Positions 55,991 to 64,000 of a stretch of DNA of 64,000 nt are shown one piece after another. Source of the stretch: Timaviella obliquedivisa GSE-PSE-MK23-08B (GTDB lineage Bacteria; Cyanobacteriota; Cyanobacteriia; Elainellales; Elainellaceae); NCBI GenBank assembly GCA_019358855.1, contig JAHHII010000010.1, forward strand, positions 62,001 to 126,000, written 5' to 3'. Both the position numbers and the translations under genes were made by a program. The notes beneath the pieces are model-generated. The model did not search any database. It saw only the letters and a list, made by a program, of their open reading frames with translations, and had not been told where the DNA came from. Positions within the stretch are counted from its first letter, which is position 1. Every line of letters starts with the position of its first letter.

Positions 55991-57403
55991 TCATTGATTC
56001 TTATCCAATTTTTCTCGAAGCTCTCCCTTAATTCGGCTTAAAATTGAAGCTTCGTCTAGGGTGGCAAGAATTTTGTCTACAACAGCTTTTGGACTGTCTT
56101 CGCCCCACGATGCGCCATTAGCGAGGTAACTTTTTACAACTTGTCCAATGGCGTAAGTCGAGACTCCAGCAACTCCTGCCTGAGTCAGAGCAACAGAAAA
56201 GTAGGGTGCCAGGGAAATACCTCCGGTCGCTGGAGCGGCTGCACCCAAGAAGCTTTTAAGAGAACCTAACCCTAAAGTCGCAATCAGTTCACTCGCGGTA
56301 ATGCCGCCCATACTGAGGGCAATTTTTTGTAATAACCCGATCGCCCCTTCCTGGGTCATGGGAATGCCGTAGAGACGGGAAAGAGTCAGAATTAGGGCAA
56401 TGTCAATGACAATGCCGCTGAGTAAATCGATCACCATGAGGGGATTCAAAGCGATCGCCACACCCTTTGTCATCACTCCTTGCCAAATGACATCATTGGC
56501 GCTGCGATCGCGGATCTCCATCTTGCGCTGTACCAACTGTTCGTTAACAACTCCCGTGTACAGCATCGTATTCAGCGCTACCAGAGATTTTCCTTCCCGG
56601 TGCAAAATTTCTAAAATCTTCAGCTTCAAGTCATCGACCTGCGGCATACTGCGGTTCAACCGAGCTACCACGGTGCCATCGGGTTGCCGCACTGCCTGCG
56701 CGACTAAAGGAGAAGCCGCTGCCATAACAATCTCTTCCGGCGACAGCAGTTCGCGCACTCGATCATCTCGGATTTTGGCGTAAATGGCTTGGCGATCGGC
56801 TTCAGGATATTGATCCACTTTATTCAGCACTAATAAAATGGGCTTACTCGCTTGCCTCAACTCCGAAAGCGCCTGGTATTCTACCTGAGTCATATCGCCC
56901 GCAATCACAAACAAAATCAAATCTGCCTGTTGCGCTAACTGCCGCGCCAAAGCCTCACGGGTTTCGCCATCAATTTCATCAATACCTGGCGTGTCAATGA
57001 GCTCAATCCGAGAAGTTCCCAGTCCTGGCACTGTGACCCGCCACAGATCAGAACTTCCCCCTGCGATCGGCTCGACGCTCCACTGAGCAGTTTGCACCGT
57101 TTGGGTAATCCCATGGATAGGGCCCGTCTCAAATATTTCTTGCCCTAGCAGCGCATTAAGGAGTGAAGATTTACCCCGCCCGACCATGCCAAAAACTGCA
57201 ATATGCACAACTTGGCGATCGAGCTTATTTAACATTGACTCTAGTTCCAGAATCTCAGTCTCTAGCCCTGTCCGCTCCCTAGGTGTGAGGTCAATGCGGG
57301 TTACTAAATCGCGCAGCACATCTTGCGCCTGACGATAATTTAACTCTGCCTGGATATCATCAAAGCCGTGGATGGTTTCTTCTAACTCAGCATCGGGATT
57401 CAA
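55991..57403 (-). CDS. Era-like GTPase with DUF697 domain
   Basis: A 470-residue protein. G1 is FGMVGRGKSSLLNAL (residues 71-85), G3 is IDTPGIDE and G4 is LVLNKVDQ, giving a dynamin/Era-like GTPase domain (about 60-280). The C-terminal half has hydrophobic helices (about 310-430) of the DUF697 type that attach it to a membrane. The cellular role is unknown; related proteins are thought to act in membrane remodelling or envelope stress. It stands alone in its orientation. Confidence 0.82.
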   Translation of the reverse strand: MNPDAELEETIHGFDDIQAELNYRQAQDVLRDLVTRIDLTPRERTGLETEILELESMLNKLDRQVVHIAVFGMVGRGKSSLLNALLGQEIFETGPIHGITQTVQTAQWSVEPIAGGSSDLWRVTVPGLGTSRIELIDTPGIDEIDGETREALARQLAQQADLILFVIAGDMTQVEYQALSELRQASKPILLVLNKVDQYPEADRQAIYAKIRDDRVRELLSPEEIVMAAASPLVAQAVRQPDGTVVARLNRSMPQVDDLKLKILEILHREGKSLVALNTMLYTGVVNEQLVQRKMEIRDRSANDVIWQGVMTKGVAIALNPLMVIDLLSGIVIDIALILTLSRLYGIPMTQEGAIGLLQKIALSMGGITASELIATLGLGSLKSFLGAAAPATGGISLAPYFSVALTQAGVAGVSTYAIGQVVKSYLANGASWGEDSPKAVVDKILATLDEASILSRIKGELREKLDKNQ

Positions 57404-57526
57404 GGCTATCTCCGAAAATGTCTACCCTACTGCTTTCGATTTTGCCTGAATTCTCAGTCAAAGGCGATCGGTTTTCCGCCTGAGGTGCAGAAGATGAGAA
57501 TAAGGTTGCAAGTTTGTAACAATTCT

Positions 57527-57544
57527 GTTACATTGATTTACATA
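57527..57544 (+). promoter_or_regulatory. HLR1 (RpaB) site before hli
   Basis: GTTACATT-GA-TTTACATA is a full match to the HLR1 consensus bound by RpaB. It is centred about 41 bp before the hli start codon. RpaB control of hli genes by this motif is well known in cyanobacteria. Confidence 0.8.
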
Positions 57545-57576
57545 AGGAAACACATAAAAAATATCTGGAGAAATTT

Positions 57577-57786
57577 ATGAGAAGCGGCAGCATCCTGGAC
57601 GAACAAGGCAAAATGAACAACTTTGCGATCGAGCCTGAAATGTATGTTGATGCAGTTGCGCGGACTGGATTTACTGAATACGCTGAAAAATTAAATGGTC
57701 GTTTGGCAATGCTTGGCTTCGTGACCATGGTGGCTTTAGAAGCAGTATCGGGTCATGGATTGGTGACTCTACTACAAAGCCTGTAG
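57577..57786 (+). CDS. hli: High-light-inducible protein (one-helix Hlip)
   Basis: A 69-residue single-helix member of the light-harvesting superfamily. The chlorophyll-binding motif is FTEYAEKLNGRLAMLGFVTM (about 43-62), with the ExxNGR pair that binds chlorophyll and salt-bridges helices in a dimer. Hlips protect photosystem assembly and dissipate energy under high light. The start ATG at 57577 follows CTGGAGAAATTT, a good ribosome binding site. An HLR1 box precedes it, and an intrinsic terminator is at 57866-57905, so it is a single-gene unit. Confidence 0.92.
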   Translation: MRSGSILDEQGKMNNFAIEPEMYVDAVARTGFTEYAEKLNGRLAMLGFVTMVALEAVSGHGLVTLLQSL

Positions 57787-57865
57787 CTGCCGTATCCGGC
57801 TCAGATTTACGACTCAGATTCTATATTTCAAACAGTTCAAACAGATCAAACGCCCAATTTTGATG

Positions 57866-57905
57866 ACCTCCCGAATCCTTAGAAGATTTGGGAGGTATTG
57901 TTTTA
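57866..57905 (+). terminator. Intrinsic terminator after hli
   Basis: ACCTCCC pairs with GGGAGGT, with an inner AATC...GATT pair, and is followed by ATTGTTTT. It can also end transcripts from exbD on the other strand only weakly. Confidence 0.72.
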
Positions 57906-57914
57906 AAGAGAACT

Positions 57915-58316
57915 TTAAGGACGCTGCGTCGCGATCGCCATCCGCACGCCCGCAATTTTCCGTAACCGATCCATGACCGCTACTACCCGTCCGTGGGCTA
58001 CGCCTTGATCAGCATTAATCACGACAAAAGGCGGCTGCCCCTTCGCTGCCAATCCCCTTACCTGGGCTTCTAGTACTTCCAAGTCCATCGGCTGACGATT
58101 AAGCGCTAAATTGCCTGATCGATCGATCGTCACCACCGTTTGGCTTTGGGGCTGGCTTTGAGCAGTGGTTGCTCCTGGCAAATTAACAGGCAAGCCCTCA
58201 GAACGAGAAAGATAGAGCGTGGACATGATGAAAAACGTCAAGATGGCGAAGATCACATCGATCATCGGCACAATGTTGATCTGAGAGGGAGATTCAGGCT
58301 CTTGAGGGAGACGCAT
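57915..58316 (-). CDS. exbD: ExbD/TolR-like protein
   Basis: A 133-residue protein with one N-terminal membrane helix (about 14-36: INIVPMIDVIFAILTFFIMSTLY) carrying the essential proton-binding Asp of ExbD/TolR (D19), and a periplasmic domain after it. It works with an ExbB-type proton channel to energise TonB or Tol transport across the outer membrane. It follows exbB by 41 bp. No tonB gene is in the window. Confidence 0.88.
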   Translation of the reverse strand: MRLPQEPESPSQINIVPMIDVIFAILTFFIMSTLYLSRSEGLPVNLPGATTAQSQPQSQTVVTIDRSGNLALNRQPMDLEVLEAQVRGLAAKGQPPFVVINADQGVAHGRVVAVMDRLRKIAGVRMAIATQRP

Positions 58317-58357
58317 AATAAAATCAGGATTGAAACTAGGGCGATCGGGTCAATAAA

Positions 58358-59005
58358 TTATTGGGCTGCGGGATAGGAGACGCTGCGTCCTTGGCGACGG
58401 CGATGGATCAGTTCTAGCTGTCCTCCATATTCCTGAATCAGCGCTGTTTGGCGGAGGTATAGCCCTCGAAACAAGTTAGCAAATAGCAGCGTGGAAATTG
58501 CCACGATCAGCCCCGATGCAGTCGAAACTAATGCCTCACTGATCCCCGCTGTAACGTTAGTGCTAGAAGTTCCGCCAATATTGCCAATTTGCAAAGACCC
58601 AAAGGAAGCCATGAGTCCTAAAATTGTTCCTAGCAACCCCAGCAGCGGTGAAACGCTAATCACAGTGTCAAATACTGTATTGAAACGCTTCAGTAAAGGT
58701 AATTCGGCTTGGGCAGCGCTTTCTAGTGCTAATCGAAATTCTTCTGGAGTGGCTTGCTCTAACTCTAGAGCCGCAAGAAAAATTCGGGCGATCGGTAAAT
58801 TTAAATTCTGTTCCAGCTTTTGTAATGCTGCCTTGCTGCTACGACGATACAAGCTCAAAACATCCCTCACCACTTTGTCTTGGCGCTGAACAATCTGACT
58901 CCAAAATAAAACTCGTTCTAAAACTAGCGCCAGTGCCAAAATAGACAGCCCTAGCAAAGGGTACATGACTACCCCACCTTGCGCAAACAGGTTACCGATT
59001 GGCAT
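58358..59005 (-). CDS. exbB: ExbB/TolQ/MotA-type proton channel protein
   Basis: A 215-residue membrane protein with three helices: one at 10-30 and two at about 110-130 and 150-180. The last two hold the family's LLGLLGTILGLMASF and SEALVSTASGLIVAISTLLFANLF motifs. Together with ExbD it forms a proton-driven motor in the inner membrane. It is the first gene of the exbB-exbD pair, with the start at 59005 well conserved. Confidence 0.9.
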   Translation of the reverse strand: MPIGNLFAQGGVVMYPLLGLSILALALVLERVLFWSQIVQRQDKVVRDVLSLYRRSSKAALQKLEQNLNLPIARIFLAALELEQATPEEFRLALESAAQAELPLLKRFNTVFDTVISVSPLLGLLGTILGLMASFGSLQIGNIGGTSSTNVTAGISEALVSTASGLIVAISTLLFANLFRGLYLRQTALIQEYGGQLELIHRRRQGRSVSYPAAQ

Positions 59006-59054
59006 AGGGTATCCTCACCTCGTTAGAACATTTTTAGGCTACGTGCGCTGCCTT

Positions 59055-59101
59055 CAGCAGTATGCTAACAGCAACCCGCTATTAGCATACTGCTGTTTTT
59101 T
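59055..59101 (+). terminator. Strong hairpin with T run, no clear + strand gene
   Basis: CAGCAGTATGCTAA pairs perfectly with TTAGCATACTGCTG and is followed by six T on the + strand. Both flanking genes (exbB and DUF2993) are on the minus strand, so the terminator would serve an unknown + strand transcript or act as a roadblock or processing hairpin between them. Confidence 0.65.
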
Positions 59102-59145
59102 GTCCTTGATTTTTTTTGTCCTTAAGCAAACTCTTTTAATGCGGC

Positions 59146-59940
59146 TCAACCTGTACCCGGGAAGTGTTCAATCTGGGCGTATCCGCTAAAAACTAGCTGT
59201 TGACCTTGAGTTTCTAGCCGATTAATTCGCAGCATTACGCCATCTAAATCAAAACGATCTAGATCTACCATGTTGTCCAAAATTTCAGCAAATGCCTCGG
59301 TTAACACTTCCGACAAACCTCTGATATCTTCTGGAACAGCTTCAGGATTAAATTGGGGGTCTTTAAAGGCAACTCGGCGGCGCTTTTCAACAGCTAGAGT
59401 CGCCATCAGTTCAATCGGGACATCGCTACGGTTAGGTAAGTCGGTTTTGGCAGAAATACTGATTTGGTTTCCAGGAAGAAGCTTTAACTCAATATCACGA
59501 AAGGAAATAGGTTCACCCCCAGACAAATTAGTCAATGATTCCGTGTCTAGATTTTGAAGACGTTTTTGGACTAAATCTGCCTCAAAGGCTCGATTAATGG
59601 AATCTTCAGAAAGGATGATTTGCGCGATCGCCTGAGTTGGCTGCTTTAAGCGCAACTGCCCACCCAGTACGGAACCAAAGTCAATGGCGACCGCATCAGT
59701 TTCAAACGACATTTCCTCCACCTCAAACTGTCGCTTAATCACCAAGCCTCGTCCGCTCATCTTAAAGCTGTCAATGCTACCTTGCAAAATCTTGCTAGCA
59801 GGATTACACCGCACAGAAACCTCCACCGATTCGCACTGGCTAAACAAGTGTCGAATCGATTGAGTAGCAGCAGCATTGAGCATTCGCTCCCCAAAATCGG
59901 CATTAGGACTACTCTTTGAACCTGTAAAACCACCAAACAT
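59146..59940 (-). CDS. DUF2993 protein (LmeA-like)
   Basis: A 264-residue protein of the DUF2993 family. It starts MFGGFTGSKSS, a common beginning of the cyanobacterial members, and continues with a beta-rich pattern (SVEVSVRCNPASKILQGSIDSF, then GGQLRLKQPTQAIAQIILSEDSINRAFEADL). The mycobacterial relative LmeA acts on lipomannan; the role in cyanobacteria is unknown. The ATG at 59940 is preferred to one at 60042, which adds 34 Cys- and Asn-rich residues unlike the family. Confidence 0.78.
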   Translation of the reverse strand: MFGGFTGSKSSPNADFGERMLNAAATQSIRHLFSQCESVEVSVRCNPASKILQGSIDSFKMSGRGLVIKRQFEVEEMSFETDAVAIDFGSVLGGQLRLKQPTQAIAQIILSEDSINRAFEADLVQKRLQNLDTESLTNLSGGEPISFRDIELKLLPGNQISISAKTDLPNRSDVPIELMATLAVEKRRRVAFKDPQFNPEAVPEDIRGLSEVLTEAFAEILDNMVDLDRFDLDGVMLRINRLETQGQQLVFSGYAQIEHFPGTG

Positions 59941-60040
59941 GCGGTTGCTCGTTTTTAAGGGCACTGTGTCTTGTTGTAACAGAATGTTAACATTTCGGCA
60001 AACGTTGCGTTGCTTACAAACCTTATAAATTGATAAAGGC

Positions 60041-60220
60041 ACTGATTGGCAATGATTATTAATGACTCATTTAACCTCGACGCATAGCAAGGTTCCACCT
60101 CCACACAAATATCAATAACCTCAATAACTATCTCCATAGCATCAATAGTCAACTCTTTAGCCGCTATGGAAATCGGCACAAGGGTAAGTACAGTTTGAAA
60201 TCGTCTCTCGCAAAATACTA
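60041..60220. other. Gene-free stretch upstream of DUF2993
   Basis: Together with the next two entries, it makes up a gap of about 600 bp. It should hold the DUF2993 promoter. The short frames on both strands do not look like coding sequence. Confidence 0.35.
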
Positions 60221-60221
60221 A

Positions 60222-60267
60222 TAGCGTTTAATTGTCCTTGCCCTACAGCCTTGTGGGGCAATTTTTA
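60222..60267 (+). terminator. Duplicated terminator, copy 1
   Basis: A 46-bp unit with hairpin TTGCCCTACAG / TTGTGGGGCAA followed by TTTTTA. It is 43 of 46 identical to 60316-60361. Confidence 0.65.
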
Positions 60268-60315
60268 TTTGTGAACTAAGCTTGCCGATCAACAGAATTT
60301 TTAGCAGAATGGAGA

Positions 60316-60361
60316 TAGCGTTTAACTGTCCTTGCCCTACAGCCCTGTGGGGCAATTTTTT
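60316..60361 (+). terminator. Duplicated terminator, copy 2
   Basis: The same 46-bp unit as at 60222-60267, 94 bp further on, with hairpin TTGCCCTACAG / CTGTGGGGCAA and a run of seven T. The stem is better paired than in copy 1. No + strand gene precedes it within 400 bp. Confidence 0.65.
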
Positions 60362-60549
60362 TAACATTTCTGAAAGAAATAGCTATGTTAAATGCCCATA
60401 CTAAAACTAGATCAACAGATTGAATAATGGGGAAAGGCAAAATTTACCCTAGCCAGACTGCTTCACTCAAACTGAAAACTGTTGGCATAGAACCTAAAAT
60501 TATGGAAAATTCAAGTATGTATCTTAGCAGAGGTTAAGAGGTAGCTCCT

Positions 60550-60870
60550 GTGAAGATCGTTTGGGAACAAAGCGTATACGTTGGTAATGCTCCTGTGTTC
60601 TGCGCTATTTGTGGACATAGAGCCTATCCAACCCGAGGCAGTAGGAATCAGCTATTGCTTGCCGTGATCTATGACTATCAGGGGGTTGCCTGTGGCGAAG
60701 CCTGCCGAGGTTGTGTAGCATCAGGCGCATCGGGCATTCGGCAAAAGCTGCAAGACCAGATTCAGTCTTTTCAAAAGAAGATTGCTGAGCTAGAACATTT
60801 AGGAGTAGGAGAGGTTCAGCCACCTTCTCTGGAAGAAGAGTTTCAATTGCATCGGCAAGATGTTTCATAG
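60550..60870 (+). CDS. Small Cys-rich protein of unknown function
   Basis: A 106-residue protein from a GTG start. The first part has CAICGH (residues 18-23) and CGEACRGC (48-55), which together could bind one zinc. The rest is a charged helix (RQKLQDQIQSFQKKIAELEHLG), probably a coiled coil. No family is recognised. Zinc ribbon plus coiled coil suggests binding to nucleic acid or protein, without further support. Confidence 0.6.
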   Translation: MKIVWEQSVYVGNAPVFCAICGHRAYPTRGSRNQLLLAVIYDYQGVACGEACRGCVASGASGIRQKLQDQIQSFQKKIAELEHLGVGEVQPPSLEEEFQLHRQDVS

Positions 60871-60882
60871 CTGAATGTGAGC

Positions 60883-61002
60883 TTATTGATGATTTTTGCG
60901 CTGGTTAAACCAAATGGTAAAGAACATCATGAGGAAACTACTGATTAAAAGCCCAAATGCTAGCATTCCTCCTATCCAATCGAGCCAATCGGTGTTTTCC
61001 AT
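60883..61002 (-). CDS. Small single-helix membrane protein, 39 residues
   Basis: The frame reads MENTDWLDWIGGMLAFGLLI, then SSFLMMFFTIWFNQRKNHQ, then TAA. One membrane helix is flanked by acidic residues at the N-terminus and basic residues at the C-terminus, fitting an N-out, C-in topology. GGAG lies nine bases before the ATG at 61002; a start at 61017 would add five residues. It converges on the Cys-rich gene. I do not recognise the family; similar short proteins serve as subunits of membrane complexes. Confidence 0.5.
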   Translation of the reverse strand: MENTDWLDWIGGMLAFGLLISSFLMMFFTIWFNQRKNHQ

Positions 61003-61155
61003 GGCGCTGTTCTCCATCGAATTCTGCCCAAAATCTACTCTTGAAGCTTAGAAGATTTGAATGTTTCTCTGCAAAAGTTCTTGTAGGACAAATTAATCCA
61101 ATCGCTCTTTCGGTTCGTACTGATCCTGAACATGAAGAGCAATGAGGATTTCATC

Positions 61156-62658
61156 ATGGCAAATAGCAATTTGGGGCGCTTGAATGATACGAAGGTGGTA
61201 ACGGCTTCAGTACGTCGGGACGATCGCTTTGATACTTACCAATTTCGGCTGAAGGATCGCAGCAGCTTAACAGGAAAGTTAGGGAACCTGAGGGGCGGAA
61301 ACGCTGATTTGGAGCTTTTTAGTCGCGATCGCCAGCGCATTGCCAAATCCACCACATCTGGCGCTGACTCCATTACTCAAACCCTCGATGCCGGAGTTTA
61401 TTTCTTTCGAGTTAAACAACGCAGTGGTAATGATGTCAGTTATCGCCTTCGCTTGTCCAATGCTCCCTTTGTTCTACCTGACACCGTAGGGAATAGCCAG
61501 AGTGAAGCTAAGCAAATTTCCTTGGGAGCAACCTCCAGCAGCTTTGTCGATTCGGTTAGTCGGTCAGACAACAACGACTACTATCGGTTTGATGTCACGA
61601 CCCCTGGTAATCTTAGCTTGAACCTGAACGGGCTAAGTGGCAACGCCGATGTGCAGGTGCTTAATGGTAATGGCAATGTAATTGGTTCTTCTACCAACGC
61701 TGGGAATGCAGATGAGTCATTAAATCTCAACCTTGCTGCAGGCACCTTTTTTGTACGAGTGTTTCCCAATGCGCCCAACCAGAGTACTCCCTATAGTCTG
61801 AATGCAACACTCACACCGCTAAAGCTTTTTGGCTTAACAGAGCAAAATAACCTAATTGCCTTCAATGCCGACAACCTTAACGCCGTCACTGTAGGGGCTG
61901 TCACGGGGCTTGCTACCGGAGAAACGTTGGTGGGTATCGATTTTCGGGCTACGACTGCCACTGCTGCCAATGGACAAAGCCTCAATGGTGGCTTATATGG
62001 CTTAGGTAGCACCAATCGGCTTTACAGCATCAACATTGCCACTGGTCAAGCAACTTCAATCGGTACTGCGCCTTTTAGTCCAGGAATAGACGGAGCATCT
62101 TTTGGTTTTGACTTTAACCCTGCGCCCGATCGCATCCGGTTGGTGAGCAACACCGACCAAAACCTACGCTTAGTCCCCGATGGCACTATGGCTCCAGCCG
62201 GAACTGTGGCGGATGGTAACGCTGGTGTTGCTGGCATCCAATCCGATACCTCGTTAAGCTACATCACAGGCGACGTTAATGCTGGGGTTAACCCTAATAT
62301 TGTGGCAGCTGCCTATGCCAATAACCGGGTGGGGGGTAGAACAACGCAGTTTGTCATTGATGCTGACTTAGATGTTTTGGTCAGGCAGGGTAGCCCAGGG
62401 GGCAACGCGTCCTCTCCTTTTGGTGCATCGCCGAATGGAGGATTGCTAACTACTATTGGGGCGCTAGGATTCGATTTTGGCAACAACACCGCCTTCGATA
62501 TTTCGACGGATAGCAATCTGACCGATACAGCGATCGCCACTTCAGGTTCAACCTTGTACGGCATCAATCTTGCTACAGGTGCTGCTAGAAACTTGGGCAC
62601 AGTGACTGCGAATGGCGCAGCCGTCAATGTTGTCGGGCTCTCGACACGAGTAGTCTAA
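61156..62658 (+). CDS. PPC-domain and DUF4394 protein
   Basis: A 500-residue protein. Residues 1-215 contain two PPC-like (pre-peptidase C-terminal) beta domains: the first ends in AGVYFFRVKQRSGNDVSYRL, the second has DNNDYYRFDVTTPGNLSLNL and LAAGTFFVRVFPNAPNQSTPYSL. Residues 225-500 form a DUF4394 domain (LFGLTEQNNLIAFNADNLNA, GIDFRATTATANGQSLNGGLYGLG-like, ATSIGTAPFSPGIDGASFGFDFNP). It is rich in Asn, Gly and Thr and poor in Lys and Cys, as in secreted proteins, yet has no Sec signal, so a type I or other route is possible. The ATG at 61156 follows a GAGG ribosome binding site. Confidence 0.8.
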   Translation: MANSNLGRLNDTKVVTASVRRDDRFDTYQFRLKDRSSLTGKLGNLRGGNADLELFSRDRQRIAKSTTSGADSITQTLDAGVYFFRVKQRSGNDVSYRLRLSNAPFVLPDTVGNSQSEAKQISLGATSSSFVDSVSRSDNNDYYRFDVTTPGNLSLNLNGLSGNADVQVLNGNGNVIGSSTNAGNADESLNLNLAAGTFFVRVFPNAPNQSTPYSLNATLTPLKLFGLTEQNNLIAFNADNLNAVTVGAVTGLATGETLVGIDFRATTATAANGQSLNGGLYGLGSTNRLYSINIATGQATSIGTAPFSPGIDGASFGFDFNPAPDRIRLVSNTDQNLRLVPDGTMAPAGTVADGNAGVAGIQSDTSLSYITGDVNAGVNPNIVAAAYANNRVGGRTTQFVIDADLDVLVRQGSPGGNASSPFGASPNGGLLTTIGALGFDFGNNTAFDISTDSNLTDTAIATSGSTLYGINLATGAARNLGTVTANGAAVNVVGLSTRVV

Positions 62659-62698
62659 GTCAAAAAACTGCATCGAAAATCTGTAGGCACACGAAATA

Positions 62699-62725
62699 AG
62701 GGGACACAGTTCAACTGTGCCCCCT
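62699..62725. terminator. Bidirectional terminator
   Basis: AGGGG-A-CACAGTT pairs with AACTGTG-C-CCCCT with a one-base loop, an almost perfect stem. It lies between the converging DUF4394 and rpsU genes. Confidence 0.6.
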
Positions 62726-62835
62726 CGCTCTTATATATCATTGGAACTACATTTTTAGAGACCACCTTCTTACTACAAAACCTGCCCACTGAAAGGTAGA
62801 GCAGAGGTTGGTAGCTGGAGGGTATCACTTACGTT

Positions 62836-63015
62836 TTAACGGAACCGACGCTTACGTCTTGCCATAATTGCTTTGCGCTTGCGCTTTTCTAGCGGGGTTT
62901 CAAAATGACGATGACTTTTCACGTCGGCTAAGATACCTGCTTTTGAAACTTGGCGCTTGAATCGACGTAATGCAGATTCAATCCCTTCATTTTCACCTAA
63001 GACCACCTGGGTCAT
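62836..63015 (-). CDS. rpsU: 30S ribosomal protein S21
   Basis: bS21 is a small basic protein of the 30S subunit, near the anti-SD end of 16S rRNA. The 59-residue protein reads [20 protein letters not shown], then [20 protein letters not shown], and ends [13 protein letters not shown], as expected. The frame is open three codons further upstream (63024), but MTQVV is the conserved start. It is a single-gene unit. Confidence 0.93.
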   Translation of the reverse strand: MTQVVLGENEGIESALRRFKRQVSKAGILADVKSHRHFETPLEKRKRKAIMARRKRRFR

Positions 63016-63145
63016 GCGTACCACTCCTTCGTTTTATTTCCAAAAAACTAACAATTACCAAGCATATCTTAACCCGTTTAGTACGAATCGGGTTTTACCA
63101 GGGAGTATGATTACATCTGTTCCTTTTCTTCACTTAAAATTTGCA

Positions 63146-64000
63146 TGTCTTTTCAGGTTTCTCTAGGTCAGTTGGTCGAGCTTTTGGCAGCTACTCCTCT
63201 TCATCTCTCTGAGAATGATCTACGATCGCCCATCACAAGAATCACCACTGACAGCCGCAGTTTGCAAGCAGGCGACTTGTTTATTGCCTTACGGGGAGAA
63301 AAATTTGATGGGCATGGGTTTACAGAGCAGGCCATACAGCAAGGGGCGATCGCAGCAATTACTGATTACCCTGTGGCAGGAGTTCTTGCTCTGCCGCTGC
63401 TAATCGTGAAAGACACGTTAGAGGCATATCAAGCGATCGCCCATTGGTGGCGGAATCAGTTTAAGCATCCGGTAATTGCGGTGACTGGCTCGGTGGGCAA
63501 GACCACGACTAAGGAGCTTATTGCCTCGGTTTTAGCGACTCAGGGCAAAGTGCTGAAGACGCAGGCGAACTACAACAATGAAATAGGAGTGCCTAAAACG
63601 CTGCTAGACCTTGACGATCAGGACTATGCAGTAGTGGAAATGGGAATGCGAGCAGCAGGTGAAATCGCTTTACTAACCCGCATCGCGCGCCCAGACATCG
63701 CTGTCATTACCAACGTGGGAACCGCTCACATTGGACGACTAGGCTCTGAACAGGCGATCGCCAATGCCAAGTGCGAGTTGCTCGAAAAACTCCCAGAGAC
63801 AGGCATTGCTATCCTTAACCATGACAACTTGCGCTTAATTGCAACCGCAGCGAAGGTTTGGCAGGGCAAGGTGTTGACCTATGGGTTGGAAGGTGGCGAT
63901 TTACAAGGCGAGCTTTTAAGTGCCACAACGCTAAAGGTTGAGGGTAACGTTTTACCCCTGCCTTTGCCAGGTCGGCACAATGCTTTGAACTACTTGGCAG
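63146..64000 (+). CDS. murF: UDP-MurNAc-tripeptide:D-Ala-D-Ala ligase MurF (partial)
   Basis: The first 285 codons of a gene that runs past the window. MurF adds D-Ala-D-Ala to UDP-MurNAc-tripeptide, the last cytoplasmic step of the peptidoglycan precursor. The N-terminal domain has ITTDSRSLQAGDLFIALRGEKFDGH; the ATP-binding motif is AVTGSVGKTTTKEL; VVEMGMRAAGEI and NVGTAHIGRLGS are further Mur ligase motifs; NHDN and PGRHNALNYLA follow before the edge. The start ATG at 63146 gives a typical N-terminus. Confidence 0.94.

Noticed and set aside
59955-60179. 74-codon open frame upstream of DUF2993 on the minus strand
   Set aside because: It overlaps the DUF2993 leader, has a repetitive Ile/Glu/Val make-up and no family likeness or ribosome binding site.

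Overview
The window is a piece of a cyanobacterial chromosome. The evidence is the CO2-uptake NDH-1 genes at the left edge, a high-light-inducible protein, FtrC, the SufR-sufBCDS locus, many small cyanobacteria-specific families and the very frequent HIP1 octamer GCGATCGC. An HpsJ-like membrane protein and the overall gene content suggest a filamentous, Leptolyngbya-like organism; that last point is inference. There are no rRNA genes, no convincing tRNA, no CRISPR array and no intact transposase. Gene density is high and both strands are used.

Layout. 1-3.2 kb: end of ndhD4, cupB, a decayed PepSY-protein remnant, a LysR regulator and a divergent cupin-like gene. 3.5-7.8 kb: a ClC-CBS-USP channel, tsaE and a renalase-like flavoprotein. 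7.9-10.9 kb: a + strand cluster (YaaW, J-domain, DUF3143, SWIM, ruvC). 10.9-14.9 kb: amine oxidase, YciI, smpB, a probable PsrR1 small RNA with an HLR1 box, and an RRM protein. 14.9-20.1 kb: hybrid histidine kinase, methyltransferase, DUF433 and a DUF262-HEPN reading frame broken by one stop. 20.3-26.8 kb: tandem pterin synthase, cobS, a nested MITE pair, tgt, an FHA protein, pgl and a decayed hicAB pair. 27-36.4 kb: HpsJ-like protein, a glycosyltransferase, a LabA-like NYN protein, metG, lipid-type acyltransferase and hydrolase, TerB, an esterase, moeB. 36.7-42.7 kb: gyrA, an HDAC-like deacetylase, tpiA, a sigma-like protein. 42.8-49 kb: sufR divergent from ftrC-sufB-sufC-sufD-sufS, with two SufR operators between. 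49.3-64 kb: TspO, lipoprotein, VanX-like dipeptidase, nitrilase, CPA2 antiporter, murI-glycosyltransferase, a DUF697 GTPase, an HLR1-controlled hli gene, exbB-exbD, DUF2993, a DUF4394 protein, rpsU and the start of murF.

How it fits together. Several units concern light and redox: the HLR1 boxes before hli and before the sRNA candidate would put both under RpaB, and SufR would couple Fe-S assembly with FtrC, itself a 4Fe-4S enzyme. Between the housekeeping genes lie traces of turnover: two MITE families that share one core, a third element nested inside one copy, a 32-bp repeat inserted in frame in two genes, and three decayed loci (PepSY, hicAB, DUF262-HEPN). The DUF262-HEPN frame is the best candidate for an unusual defence-type system.
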